From contig CAJUPC010000022.1 of assembly GCA_910588555.1 (NCBI GenBank), positions 1 through 34,248 on the forward strand: DNA of 34,248 nucleotides. Reading direction: 5' to 3'. Below are positions 23,603-32,164 of this stretch, piece by piece. The notes beneath the pieces are model-generated. The model did not search any database, had not been told where the DNA came from, and was given only the letters and a program-made list of their open reading frames with translations. The translations under genes were made by a program, and so were the position numbers. Position 1 is the stretch's first letter. Each line of letters starts with the position of its first letter. This DNA is from Candidatus Gastranaerophilales bacterium. Its GTDB lineage: Bacteria; Cyanobacteriota; Vampirovibrionia; Gastranaerophilales; Gastranaerophilaceae.

Positions 23603-24508
23603 ATGCGAAAGTATGATTATTTAAAATTGCATATTTCAGTTTTGCTTTCAGGATTTACGGGAATGTTTGCCAAACTTGTTTCTTTAAATGAAGGTTTGAT
23701 TGTTTTTTACAGAATGGCATTTGCGTTTTTGATTTTTTCTTTAATGCTTGTTTTTATGAAAAAAAAGCCTGTCGAAAATTTTAAAGAAATATGGAAAATT
23801 ATCGGACTCGGAATTTTACTGACAGTACATTTAGTGTTCTTTTTTGGTAGTATAAAATATTCTAATGTATCTGTCGGAGTTGTTTGTTATTCTCTTGTCG
23901 GATTTTTTACGGTACTCTTTGAACCAATTATTCAGAAAACTAAGTTTTCTTTTATTGAATTATTTTATAGCTTGATTGCTGTATTTGGAATATGGTTAAT
24001 TTTTAATTTCGACACAAGTTACAGAGTTGGTATAATTCTCGGGGTAATTTCTGCGGCGTTGTTTGCAGTTTATACGTTGTTCAATAAAAAAGTTGAAGTT
24101 GGAAAATCTTCAAGGTGTATGCTTTTTTATGAACTGTTGGGCGGAACTGTTTTTATAACGGCATTTTTACCATTATATCTGCAATTTAATCCTGTGCAAA
24201 CAATTCTTCCTTCAGGGATTGAATGGCTATGGCTTATAGTTCTTGCATTTTTCTGTACAATTTTACTTTATTTATTCTATATCGACGCTTTAAAATCAGT
24301 TTCGGCATTCACCGCAAGTTTGACTGGTAATTTAGAACCGGTCTATGGCATTCTTTTCGCAGTTATTTTTCTTGGAGAAGCACAACAATTGAATGCGGCA
24401 TTCTATATCGGAATGACGTTAATTCTGCTGTCAGTATTTTTGCAATCCTTTATGAAAAAAGTAAAATTAACCTCTTTCGCAGATGGTTCTGGCAGCGTGA
24501 ACACCTGA
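23603..24508 (+). CDS. EamA/DMT-superfamily transporter
   Basis: A 301-residue inner-membrane protein with about ten hydrophobic helices in two EamA halves (about 5-135 and 145-295). The second half ends with TASLTGNLEPVYGILFAVIFLGE, whose E-P and E residues are typical of this superfamily. Members export or import small metabolites such as amino acids or nucleotides; the substrate here is unknown. The open frame allows an ATG at 23597. I favour 23603 because the promoter -10 ends six bases before it and there is no Shine-Dalgarno. Its 3' end overlaps the convergent flavoprotein gene by 42 bases. Confidence 0.92.
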   Translation: MRKYDYLKLHISVLLSGFTGMFAKLVSLNEGLIVFYRMAFAFLIFSLMLVFMKKKPVENFKEIWKIIGLGILLTVHLVFFFGSIKYSNVSVGVVCYSLVGFFTVLFEPIIQKTKFSFIELFYSLIAVFGIWLIFNFDTSYRVGIILGVISAALFAVYTLFNKKVEVGKSSRCMLFYELLGGTVFITAFLPLYLQFNPVQTILPSGIEWLWLIVLAFFCTILLYLFYIDALKSVSAFTASLTGNLEPVYGILFAVIFLGEAQQLNAAFYIGMTLILLSVFLQSFMKKVKLTSFADGSGSVNT

Positions 24509-25843
24509 GGCAGACGCTTGAATTAAGCCTCTTGTAACACCTGCACCATCGCCTATTGCGAATAAGTTTTTAACACCTTCTGTTTCAAGTTTGTCGGTTA
24601 ATTTAACTCTGGCAGAATAGAATTTAACCTCAATACCGTAAAGAAGAGTGTATCTTGAGGCAGTACCCGGACAAACTTTGTCAAGTGCATGAAGCATTTC
24701 AATAATACTTGTCATCTGTCTGTAAGGAATTACAAGGCTCAAATCTCCAGGAGTTGCGCAAGTCAATGTAGGTTTAATTATGCTTGCTTTAATTCTGTCA
24801 GGAGTTGAACGTCTGCCGTCAAGCAAGTCGCCGAAGCGTTGAACAAGAATTCCGCCGCCTAACATATTTGCTAATCTTGCAATGTGCTGACCGTATTGGA
24901 TAGGTTCTTTGAACGGTTCTGTAAATTTTTCGCTTACTAACAATGCAAAGTTTGTGTTATTAGTTGTTTTTTCAGCATAGCTGTGACCGTTTACCGTAGA
25001 AATTCCGTTGTAATTTTCTTGAACAACTTCGCCATTGGGGTTCATACAGAATGTTCTGACTTCATCTCCGAATGTTGGTGAGTGGTAAATTAATTTTGAT
25101 TCATATAATTTGTCGGTCAACGGTTCAAATACAGGTGCAGGAAGTTCTACACGAACCCCAACATCAACTGCGTTATTTACCATACCGATTTTATTTTTTG
25201 CAAATTCTTGTGTGAGCCAATCAGCTCCTTCTCTTCCCGGAGCAATAATTGTGTATTCTGCACAAATTGTTTCGCCGTTATCAAGAACCAGACCTTTAAC
25301 CTGTTCACATTCAACAATTAGTGATTTTACCGCAACATCATTGATGATTGTAATTCTTTCATCAAGATAATCTTGCATATTTTTCAATACATGCAAGCTT
25401 CTTTCTGTTCCTAAATGTCTGACAGGAGAATGAACAAGTTTTAATTCGGCAAGTGAAGCTTGTCTTTCAAGTTCTCTAAATATATTCATATCTGTTCCGA
25501 AAACTTCATCTGTAGCTCCGAAATCAAGATATAACTGGTCGGAATAAGCGATTAAATCGTCAACTTTTCCTCTGTCCATATAATCAACAAGGTGACCGCC
25601 CACATCGGGAGTAAGTGTTAATTTACCGTCTGAGAATGCTCCTGCACCGCCCCAGCCGCATAGAAGTCCGCATTTTTTGCAAGTCGGACATTTTTCGTAG
25701 CCTTCGCGAAGCAAACATTTACGTTTTTCAATTCGCTGTCCTTTTTCGATTAAAACAACTTTCCAATCGGGTTTTAATTTAGTAATTTCCAAAGCCGCAA
25801 AAATGCCTGCTGGTCCTGCTCCGATAATTGCTACGTTATACAT
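24467..25843 (-). CDS. FAD-dependent oxidoreductase (uncharacterised dehydrogenase group)
   Basis: A 458-residue flavoprotein. The N-terminal Rossmann motif is IIGAGPAGIFAALE (about 5-18). A cysteine-rich segment C-PTCKKC-GLLCGWGG follows near 49-65, and the C-terminal FAD-binding NLFAIGDGAGVTRGLIQASA is present. This matches the uncharacterised FAD-dependent dehydrogenase group related to the GlpD/BFD-like NAD(FAD)-utilising proteins. The reaction is unknown. The frame is open from a TTG at 25867. I choose the ATG at 25843 because GGAG lies nine bases before it and the protein then begins directly with the dinucleotide fold. The 3' end overlaps the EamA gene tail-to-tail. Confidence 0.9.
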   Translation of the reverse strand: MYNVAIIGAGPAGIFAALEITKLKPDWKVVLIEKGQRIEKRKCLLREGYEKCPTCKKCGLLCGWGGAGAFSDGKLTLTPDVGGHLVDYMDRGKVDDLIAYSDQLYLDFGATDEVFGTDMNIFRELERQASLAELKLVHSPVRHLGTERSLHVLKNMQDYLDERITIINDVAVKSLIVECEQVKGLVLDNGETICAEYTIIAPGREGADWLTQEFAKNKIGMVNNAVDVGVRVELPAPVFEPLTDKLYESKLIYHSPTFGDEVRTFCMNPNGEVVQENYNGISTVNGHSYAEKTTNNTNFALLVSEKFTEPFKEPIQYGQHIARLANMLGGGILVQRFGDLLDGRRSTPDRIKASIIKPTLTCATPGDLSLVIPYRQMTSIIEMLHALDKVCPGTASRYTLLYGIEVKFYSARVKLTDKLETEGVKNLFAIGDGAGVTRGLIQASASGVHAARTICERG

Positions 25844-25921
25844 CTTCTGTGTCTCCCATTTACTCAACCAATTAAATATAACCCGAACAAACAGATTTTA
25901 AAAGTCTTTGTGAAGTTTTTG

Positions 25922-27211
25922 TTAAGTCTTATTTAACTGATGATTTATATTCATTATAAGTTCTTTTATTTCTTCTGAATTTGATATGTTTTGTGCCATG
26001 CGTGCGTATTCGCCTGCCTTGTCGTAGCTTTTGTTCTCAAAATAAATTACTGCAAGATTAAAATATGCTATATATTTATCATTGTCTGTTCTTGAAAGTT
26101 CAAGTGCTTTGTGGAAAGATTTTGCTGCATCTCTTTTTTTGCCCAGTTCTGAATATGCTATACCTAAATCAATATATCCGCCAGCAATTTCAGGTGCATT
26201 CTTGACATAATTTTGCGCTTCTTTTAATTTCCTTATACTAATCTGTTCTGAATTTCCGAGAACTATTGGAGCATATATTAGTCCTTTTGTATCAAATTTT
26301 TCTTTAGATATGTTTGTTATATCGGGAATAAGTTTGTACAAAAGTTTTATTGTGTTTATGTCTTTTGCAGAAAGATAAAGGAATGATGTTTTATTCGGTG
26401 TGTAAAATTTTCCGCCCATGTACATCAAATCAGCAGAGCTGTAACTGTGACCCATGATACCTAAGGAGTGTCCGATTTCATGCAGAGCTGTATTGTATAT
26501 TTCTTTATCAGAGAAGAAATTTCCCTGCGGGTCTGTCGTATAAAGTATTATAACCATTTGTTTTAAAATGGAGCCTTTAATCTTGGGAACCGTATAACCT
26601 GCGATATATCTGCATACATCTCCGTCGCAAACATTCGAGGGAGTCGGGGCAAGTTTAATTATTATGTCTGCGTCTTTTTCTTTTGCGGCAACCTTAAATT
26701 TTATAAAATTTTCGGTTAATTGCCACTGCTGTAATGCCGTACGTATTTGTGCACCGTAATAAGACGGAACATTATCGCTTTCTTCAATTAAGACTTTTAG
26801 CGGAAAACTTTTTTTATCCCATCGTATAATCCCTTTATCGGAAGAAGCTTGTTCAATGTAATTGTCGCCGATATTGTAAGTTATGTTGCTTCGCCATTCG
26901 GAAATTTTATCGGACGCAAGCTGTTCTGCACTGTCATTCTCTCTTTTTTCTGTAATATGAAATACTTCCTTTTGTACGGTAAGTGTGGGAGAAAGTTTTG
27001 TTAATGCCTGTACATAATAATATTTATAGTCTTTGTTTTTGTTATTAAGTAAATAAGCTTTTTTTAATTTTCTATATGCATTTATATAATCTTGTTTTTG
27101 CAGACAGTTTTTACCCTGCTTATAATAAATAACAGGTGCGGTCTTAAAGACTATTGCAAAAATTATTGCAGCAGTGCAAATGATAACGGTTAAGGCTCTA
27201 TCCTTGTGCAT
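25922..27211 (-). CDS. Membrane-anchored metzincin metalloprotease with TPR repeats
   Basis: A 429-residue protein. An N-terminal membrane helix (about 7-28) and a TPR-like segment (about 30-65) precede a matrixin-type protease domain with HEIGHSLGIMGH at 244-255. That is the full HExxHxxGxxH zinc site, with E245 catalytic. SSADLMY follows with a Met-turn-like methionine. TPR repeats occupy the C-terminal part (GYIDLGIAYSELGKKRDAAK, SFHKALELSRTDNDKY). The active site should face outside the cytoplasm. It overlaps scpB by 14 bases and is last in the smc operon, an unexpected partner. Substrate unknown. Confidence 0.88.
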   Translation of the reverse strand: MHKDRALTVIICTAAIIFAIVFKTAPVIYYKQGKNCLQKQDYINAYRKLKKAYLLNNKNKDYKYYYVQALTKLSPTLTVQKEVFHITEKRENDSAEQLASDKISEWRSNITYNIGDNYIEQASSDKGIIRWDKKSFPLKVLIEESDNVPSYYGAQIRTALQQWQLTENFIKFKVAAKEKDADIIIKLAPTPSNVCDGDVCRYIAGYTVPKIKGSILKQMVIILYTTDPQGNFFSDKEIYNTALHEIGHSLGIMGHSYSSADLMYMGGKFYTPNKTSFLYLSAKDINTIKLLYKLIPDITNISKEKFDTKGLIYAPIVLGNSEQISIRKLKEAQNYVKNAPEIAGGYIDLGIAYSELGKKRDAAKSFHKALELSRTDNDKYIAYFNLAVIYFENKSYDKAGEYARMAQNISNSEEIKELIMNINHQLNKT

Positions 27212-27716
27212 TGTCCTTTACGCCTTTGTCAATTTCTAAAATTTTTGCTAAAGAGCGCGTATCGCCTTTGAGTTTAAAATATTCTTTAAATTTCGGAGTT
27301 GTTTTGAGGTTAAAACTTCTTCCGTTTTTGTCGCGTGTTTTTGAGATTAATCCTTTTTCAACAAGCTCTTTAATATGGTCATAAGCTGTTGAGCCCCGAA
27401 GTTCTATCAATGCAGTTTGTCTCAAAGGCTCTTTTAACGCAATAACAGAAAGTGTTCTAAGTGTTGCAGGTTTCAAATCAACAGGGCATAGAAGTTCGAC
27501 TAAATCCATGTGTTCTTCTTTTACTTGAATTATATAGCCGTTTTCATCGTCAATTTCCAACGCACCGTCACGTGAAGCATAATCCATAATTAATTCAAGA
27601 ATGGCTTCCTCAATTTTTTCGGACTCTTCATCAAGTATAGTCGCAATTTCATCTAACGAAACCGCTCTTGCCGTAATAAACAAAACGGCCTCAATCCTAG
27701 ACTTAAGATTATCCAT
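27198..27716 (-). CDS. scpB: Segregation and condensation protein B
   Basis: A 172-residue kleisin-interacting subunit of the bacterial condensin, made of two winged-helix domains (LKSRIEAVLFITARAVSLDE near the start; LRTLSVIALKEPLRQTALIE in the second). ScpB dimers bind ScpA and modulate the SMC ATPase. I choose the ATG at 27716, overlapping the scpA stop as ATGGATAA. A GTG four codons upstream is possible. Confidence 0.95.
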   Translation of the reverse strand: MDNLKSRIEAVLFITARAVSLDEIATILDEESEKIEEAILELIMDYASRDGALEIDDENGYIIQVKEEHMDLVELLCPVDLKPATLRTLSVIALKEPLRQTALIELRGSTAYDHIKELVEKGLISKTRDKNGRSFNLKTTPKFKEYFKLKGDTRSLAKILEIDKGVKDNAQG

Positions 27717-28539
27717 GTCTGCCTGCACTTTCTTGGCTGCTTAGCTCTGCTTCACCGCCTTTTACTACATACAAATCAGAATAAAATTCATCCTGTTTTA
27801 ATTCATAATCGCTTTCCGCAGTAAGGAATAAAAGCGCAATATACGCGCTGATTTTGTCCATACCGAGAAGCGTTAATTCGTTTAATTCTATTTTATCGTT
27901 TTGTTCAAAAATTTGCGACAAATTTTCTTTTAATTTTACAACACAGGTTTCTATATATTCTTCGTGCGCAAGATTTACGATGTCATCAGGTGTAAGTCTT
28001 GAATATGATTGAACTCTGCGTTTTGCACGTTCATGTGCACTTTTCAAAGACTGTTTTTGTTCTAATTTTTCATAGAATTCCAACTGACGGATTAAGTCTT
28101 TCAATGTTACGACACGATTGTGGTTTAGTCTTACACTTGTACGTCTTTGCAAAACTTCGTCAATTGAAATTACGTTGTTTGTAGGGACATAATCGTCTTC
28201 CGGATAATCAACAATAAATCCGTCATCATCAAATTGCGGCTCATCATCTTGAGTTTCAAACTGCATAACATCAATTCCCTCAAGAACATTTGATTTTAAT
28301 TTCAATAGAACTGCTGCAAAAAGGAATGTTCTGCCGGTTACTCTGAGATTTTGCGATTTCATTTGAACCATGTGCGCAAGATATTTGTCCGTAACATCGA
28401 CAATGTCAATATTCCACGGGTCAATCTTGCCGGATTTTGCCATTTCGACTAAAATCCCAATGCCTTCACTTTTGGGCTTGCCGTCTTTTGACAGTCCCAA
28501 ATCAGGTAAATCTAAGTTGTAATTTAATGCTGTACTCAT
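27709..28539 (-). CDS. scpA: Segregation and condensation protein A (kleisin)
   Basis: A 276-residue kleisin bridging the SMC heads. The N-terminal region (GILVEMAKSGKIDPWNIDIV) and the LLKLKSNVL segment are typical, as is the C-terminal winged helix. The acidic linker DDEPQFDDDGFIVDYPEDDY around 95-114 is family-typical but long. It starts three bases after the smc stop (TAG-GAT-ATG), so smc, scpA and scpB are one operon. Confidence 0.95.
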   Translation of the reverse strand: MSTALNYNLDLPDLGLSKDGKPKSEGIGILVEMAKSGKIDPWNIDIVDVTDKYLAHMVQMKSQNLRVTGRTFLFAAVLLKLKSNVLEGIDVMQFETQDDEPQFDDDGFIVDYPEDDYVPTNNVISIDEVLQRRTSVRLNHNRVVTLKDLIRQLEFYEKLEQKQSLKSAHERAKRRVQSYSRLTPDDIVNLAHEEYIETCVVKLKENLSQIFEQNDKIELNELTLLGMDKISAYIALLFLTAESDYELKQDEFYSDLYVVKGGEAELSSQESAGRHG

Positions 28540-28542
28540 ATC

Positions 28543-31500
28543 CTATTCTTCGTCCCTTAGTTTAATGCCCGTAACTTTAGTGATACCTTTTTCTTTTTGA
28601 GTAACACCTAAAGTCCTGTTAGCTGATTCTATCATAGGACGCCTGTGACTAACTACTATAAATTGCGTATCTTTTGACTGGTTCTGCACCATTTGGGCGA
28701 TACGTTCCACGTTCATTGTGTCCAAACTTGCGTCAACTTCATCGAATGCATAGAAAGGTGACGGCATATAACGCTGAATTGCAAACACAAATGCAAGGGC
28801 TGTCAATGATTTTTCACCGCCTGACATACTTTCAAGCCTTTGAAGTTTCTTATCTCTTGGCTGTGCCTCAATTGTCATACCGCCTGATAACGGGTCTTCA
28901 GGACATTCAAGTTTAAGTTCGCCTTCGCCTTCTGACAGTTGGTGGAATACTTCTTTAAAGTTTTCATTTATGTTGTTGTAAGTTTTCATAAATGTTTCTT
29001 TTTTCAACTGTTCGTAACCCTGCATTCTTTCCATAATCTCTTTTCGTTCTTTGGAAAGTGTTTCAATCTGCTCTTTGATTGATGTTTGGCGTGAAAGAAC
29101 TTCATCATAAGCAGTCAGTGCTTTCATATTAACATCGCCAAGTTCTTGCATACGTTTTTCAAGACGTTGAATTTTTGATGTAATTTCTTCAATCGAAATT
29201 TCAATCGGTTCAAGTTTATTAATCTCAACACCTGCGTCTGTAAGTTCTTTTGTGGCTGTTTCCAATTGCGGTTCAAGTTCGCGTCTGCGTGCTTTGAATG
29301 ATTCAATTTGTTCTGCTATTCTTTCAATATCAGAAACTCTTATATGTTTTTGCTTTTCAAGTTCAATAAGTTCCGCATTGATATCGTCGCGTTCTTTCAA
29401 CAACTTGCCAAGTTTTTCTTCAATTTGAACAATTTGTTCATGAAGTTCTTCCATTTTTTTGTTTAATTCGACAATGTCATTTTTGTAACGTGTTTTGTCT
29501 TCTTCAAGTTTTACATTGTTGTGTTCAATGCCTGTAATTTCTTCCTGTTTTGTTTCAATTAAGTTTTCATGGAAAGAAATTTGGCGGTTGAGTTCGTTCT
29601 TGTCGTTATCAGCAGTCATTAATTTTGCCTGTAAACGCTTAATTTCACTTTCAACGCCTTCTGTCTTTTCTTTTAAATCTTTCAAATCCTTGTCGTTGAT
29701 AAGTTTTTCTACTTCTTCAATTTGTTCCTGACAAACTGCCATATCATCATAAATTTTTACGTTTTTCTCTTCCAGTTTGTCTAACTTTTTGTTTAAATCT
29801 GCGATTTTTGGCTCAGCAGAAGCAATGAAATCAGCTTTATCTTTCAAGATATTTTCGCTGTTTTCATAATTTCTGTTCATGTTATCAAGTTCGACTTTAG
29901 ATTTTGAAAACTCGCTCATAGCGTCAGAATACTTGCCTCTGACATCTTCAAGTTTGTCTTCAAGTGATTTTTTCTTGTTTTCTAATGAGCCGAGTTTTTG
30001 CTCCATTTCTTTTAAACGGTCTTTAAATTTGTTCAACTCGTCATCATCATTCTGGCTAAAGCTTAAACCTGTTCTTAATCTTGTACCGCCTGTCATTGAA
30101 CCTGATTTTTCTAACAGTTCGCCTGAAAGCGTTACCATTCTGTATTTACCAATAAGTTTTTTAGCACATTCAATATCTTCAACAACAATTGTGTCGCCTA
30201 CCGCGTAGAAAAATGCGTCGATATATTCATCGTCAAAATCAACAAGGTTAATTGCAAAATCAATTACACCTTTGTCTTTAGGTAACTGCAATTTGGTCGG
30301 AGCTTTTTTTATTTTGTTTAACGGAATAAATGTTGCACGTCCTGCATTTGATGATTTTAAAAGTTCAATTGCAACTGATGCAACATGCTCATCATCCACA
30401 ACAACGTGAGCCATACGACCACCAAATGCAACTTCCATGGCAACCGAATACTCTTTATCAACGGTTCCCAATTGTGCAAGAGGTGCATGAACACCGCGCA
30501 ATTTTGCGCTCATAATAGTATCAATTGCACGTCCGAAGTTTGCGTCTTCTGCGGCTTGCTTTTTAGCTTCCATTGTAGAAATTTTTCTGTATGCCATTTG
30601 AATATTGTAATTCAAATCGTTAATTTCATTTTTTGTTGTATCAAGTTCATGGAGCGAATTTTGTTGGATGGTTTTAAAATCATCCATTTCTTTTTGCAGT
30701 TGTTCTACAAGAGTTTTTTTCAAATCCTGATTTGACGCAAAATTTGCTTTCATTTCATTGAGTTCTGCAAGTTTTGTTTTTGCTTCTTCAAAATCTTTTT
30801 GTAGATTTTTTAACTCATTTTCTAATGGGAGTTTTGTTTGAATAAGTTTTGTTTCTTCATCTTTTAAATCTTCAAGCTGTTTTCTCAAACGGTTGCGTTT
30901 TTCGATATGCTGGTCTGCTGTAGCATTCAAGCCTGTCATATCTTCAAGAATTTTCTTCAATTCAGCTTCACGCGTCTTGGTGTTTTCTTTTATTACAGCA
31001 ATTTCGTCATCTTTAAGCTTAATTTTTAGTTTAAAGTCTTCAATTTTTTTCTTAAACCCTTCAATCCCGTTTTTTGCATTTTCAATTGAGCGCAAGCCGT
31101 CATGGATTTGTTTGTCTGCATAGTTTGAAGCATTATTTTTACGGTCAATTTCACCTTTTAAGGCTTCTTCCTGTTTTTTTAATTCAATCTGCTGCGCTTC
31201 GCCCTTTTCTTTTACGAGTTCTGAAATCTCTTGGTATTTTTGTTTTATAAGGTTCAAACGCTCGTCTAAGTCTTTATTTTTTACCTCTTCCTCTTTTTTC
31301 TTTTTGGTAAATTCTAAGATATTTTCGTGAGCTTTTTCAAGATTTCTTTTAATGTCAAAGAAGCGTACTTTGTTAATCTGGCTTTCCAACCCGGTTTTTT
31401 CTTCACGCAATTTTTGATATTTCAACGCAACTTCGCGTTCTTCTTTCAATTCTTCCAAACGCTTGTCGACTTCATTCAAAATAAAGGTTGAGCGTTCAAC

Positions 31501-32043
31501 ACGCTGTTCAACAGTTGTTAATTCATTAGTTGCCTGGTCAATTCTTCTGTCAAAGTCTGCAATACCAGCAATTTCGTCAATAATTTTACGGCGGTTTTTG
31601 GGCGAACAGTTTGTAATCCCCATAACATCGCCCTGCATCATGACATTATAGCTGTTTGGAGTTACGTTGTATTTTTCCAATAGAGCATGAACATTAGTCA
31701 AAGTTGTCACGCTGTCGTTTATATAATATGTACTTGCATAACCTTGAGAAGTTTTGCGGATTTTGCGTCCGATAGTTAAATCATCGCCGTTTTCGGTATC
31801 CCCAAATGTAACTTTTACAAACGCTTCATTTCTTTTGGTGTATGTAGAAATAAAGTGTGAAAGGTTTTCGGCACGCAATTCGCTTGCATTTGCAAGCCCG
31901 AGTGCAAAAAGTACACTGTCAATAATGTTACTTTTGCCTGAACCGTTTGGCCCTGAAACCGTAGTAAAACCTTTTAATAAGGGGATTTCTGATTTATTTG
32001 CGAATGATTTAAAGTTATCTATTTCAAGTTGCTTAATGTACAT
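28543..32043 (-). CDS. smc: Chromosome segregation ATPase SMC
   Basis: A 1166-residue SMC, the core condensin ATPase that extrudes and organises DNA loops with ScpAB. Walker A SGPNGSGKSN is at 30-39. Two long coiled coils (about 170-500 and 670-1000) flank the hinge (about 515-640, with GGRMAHVVVDDEHVAS). The C-terminal head has SMSGGEKSLTALAF and PFYAFDEVDASLD (Walker B). Length is normal. The start codon at 32043 has only a weak GGA upstream, and TATAAC lies ten bases before it. It is first in a minus-strand operon with scpA, scpB and the metzincin. Confidence 0.98.
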   Translation of the reverse strand: MYIKQLEIDNFKSFANKSEIPLLKGFTTVSGPNGSGKSNIIDSVLFALGLANASELRAENLSHFISTYTKRNEAFVKVTFGDTENGDDLTIGRKIRKTSQGYASTYYINDSVTTLTNVHALLEKYNVTPNSYNVMMQGDVMGITNCSPKNRRKIIDEIAGIADFDRRIDQATNELTTVEQRVERSTFILNEVDKRLEELKEEREVALKYQKLREEKTGLESQINKVRFFDIKRNLEKAHENILEFTKKKKEEEVKNKDLDERLNLIKQKYQEISELVKEKGEAQQIELKKQEEALKGEIDRKNNASNYADKQIHDGLRSIENAKNGIEGFKKKIEDFKLKIKLKDDEIAVIKENTKTREAELKKILEDMTGLNATADQHIEKRNRLRKQLEDLKDEETKLIQTKLPLENELKNLQKDFEEAKTKLAELNEMKANFASNQDLKKTLVEQLQKEMDDFKTIQQNSLHELDTTKNEINDLNYNIQMAYRKISTMEAKKQAAEDANFGRAIDTIMSAKLRGVHAPLAQLGTVDKEYSVAMEVAFGGRMAHVVVDDEHVASVAIELLKSSNAGRATFIPLNKIKKAPTKLQLPKDKGVIDFAINLVDFDDEYIDAFFYAVGDTIVVEDIECAKKLIGKYRMVTLSGELLEKSGSMTGGTRLRTGLSFSQNDDDELNKFKDRLKEMEQKLGSLENKKKSLEDKLEDVRGKYSDAMSEFSKSKVELDNMNRNYENSENILKDKADFIASAEPKIADLNKKLDKLEEKNVKIYDDMAVCQEQIEEVEKLINDKDLKDLKEKTEGVESEIKRLQAKLMTADNDKNELNRQISFHENLIETKQEEITGIEHNNVKLEEDKTRYKNDIVELNKKMEELHEQIVQIEEKLGKLLKERDDINAELIELEKQKHIRVSDIERIAEQIESFKARRRELEPQLETATKELTDAGVEINKLEPIEISIEEITSKIQRLEKRMQELGDVNMKALTAYDEVLSRQTSIKEQIETLSKERKEIMERMQGYEQLKKETFMKTYNNINENFKEVFHQLSEGEGELKLECPEDPLSGGMTIEAQPRDKKLQRLESMSGGEKSLTALAFVFAIQRYMPSPFYAFDEVDASLDTMNVERIAQMVQNQSKDTQFIVVSHRRPMIESANRTLGVTQKEKGITKVTGIKLRDEE

Positions 32044-32126
32044 TTTTTTTCCATGTTATATAAAGTCTTATATTAATTGAACACTATCTTTTCGAACATG
32101 TCAAAATGTTAAATAAATCTTTACGT

Positions 32127-32155
32127 TTGCCATTTTGAAAAATTAATGTTATTAT
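32127..32155 (+). promoter_or_regulatory. Promoter of the 32165 gene, near-leaderless
   Basis: TTGCCA (32127-32132), a 17-base spacer and TATTAT (32150-32155), each matching five of six. The ATG at 32165 lies nine bases after the -10 box, leaving at most about three bases of leader and no Shine-Dalgarno. Confidence 0.65.
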
Positions 32156-32164
32156 TTTTTTATT

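Noticed and set aside
30385..30735. Plus-strand open frames within smc
   Set aside because: These are antisense to the conserved smc hinge and coiled coil, with composition expected from the opposite strand and no initiation signals.
32045..32062. Six-codon upstream reading frame (ATG GAA AAA AAT GTA CAT TAA) overlapping the smc start
   Set aside because: Probably chance in A-rich sequence; its ATG lacks a Shine-Dalgarno. It could be revisited only if the smc transcript start were mapped upstream of it.
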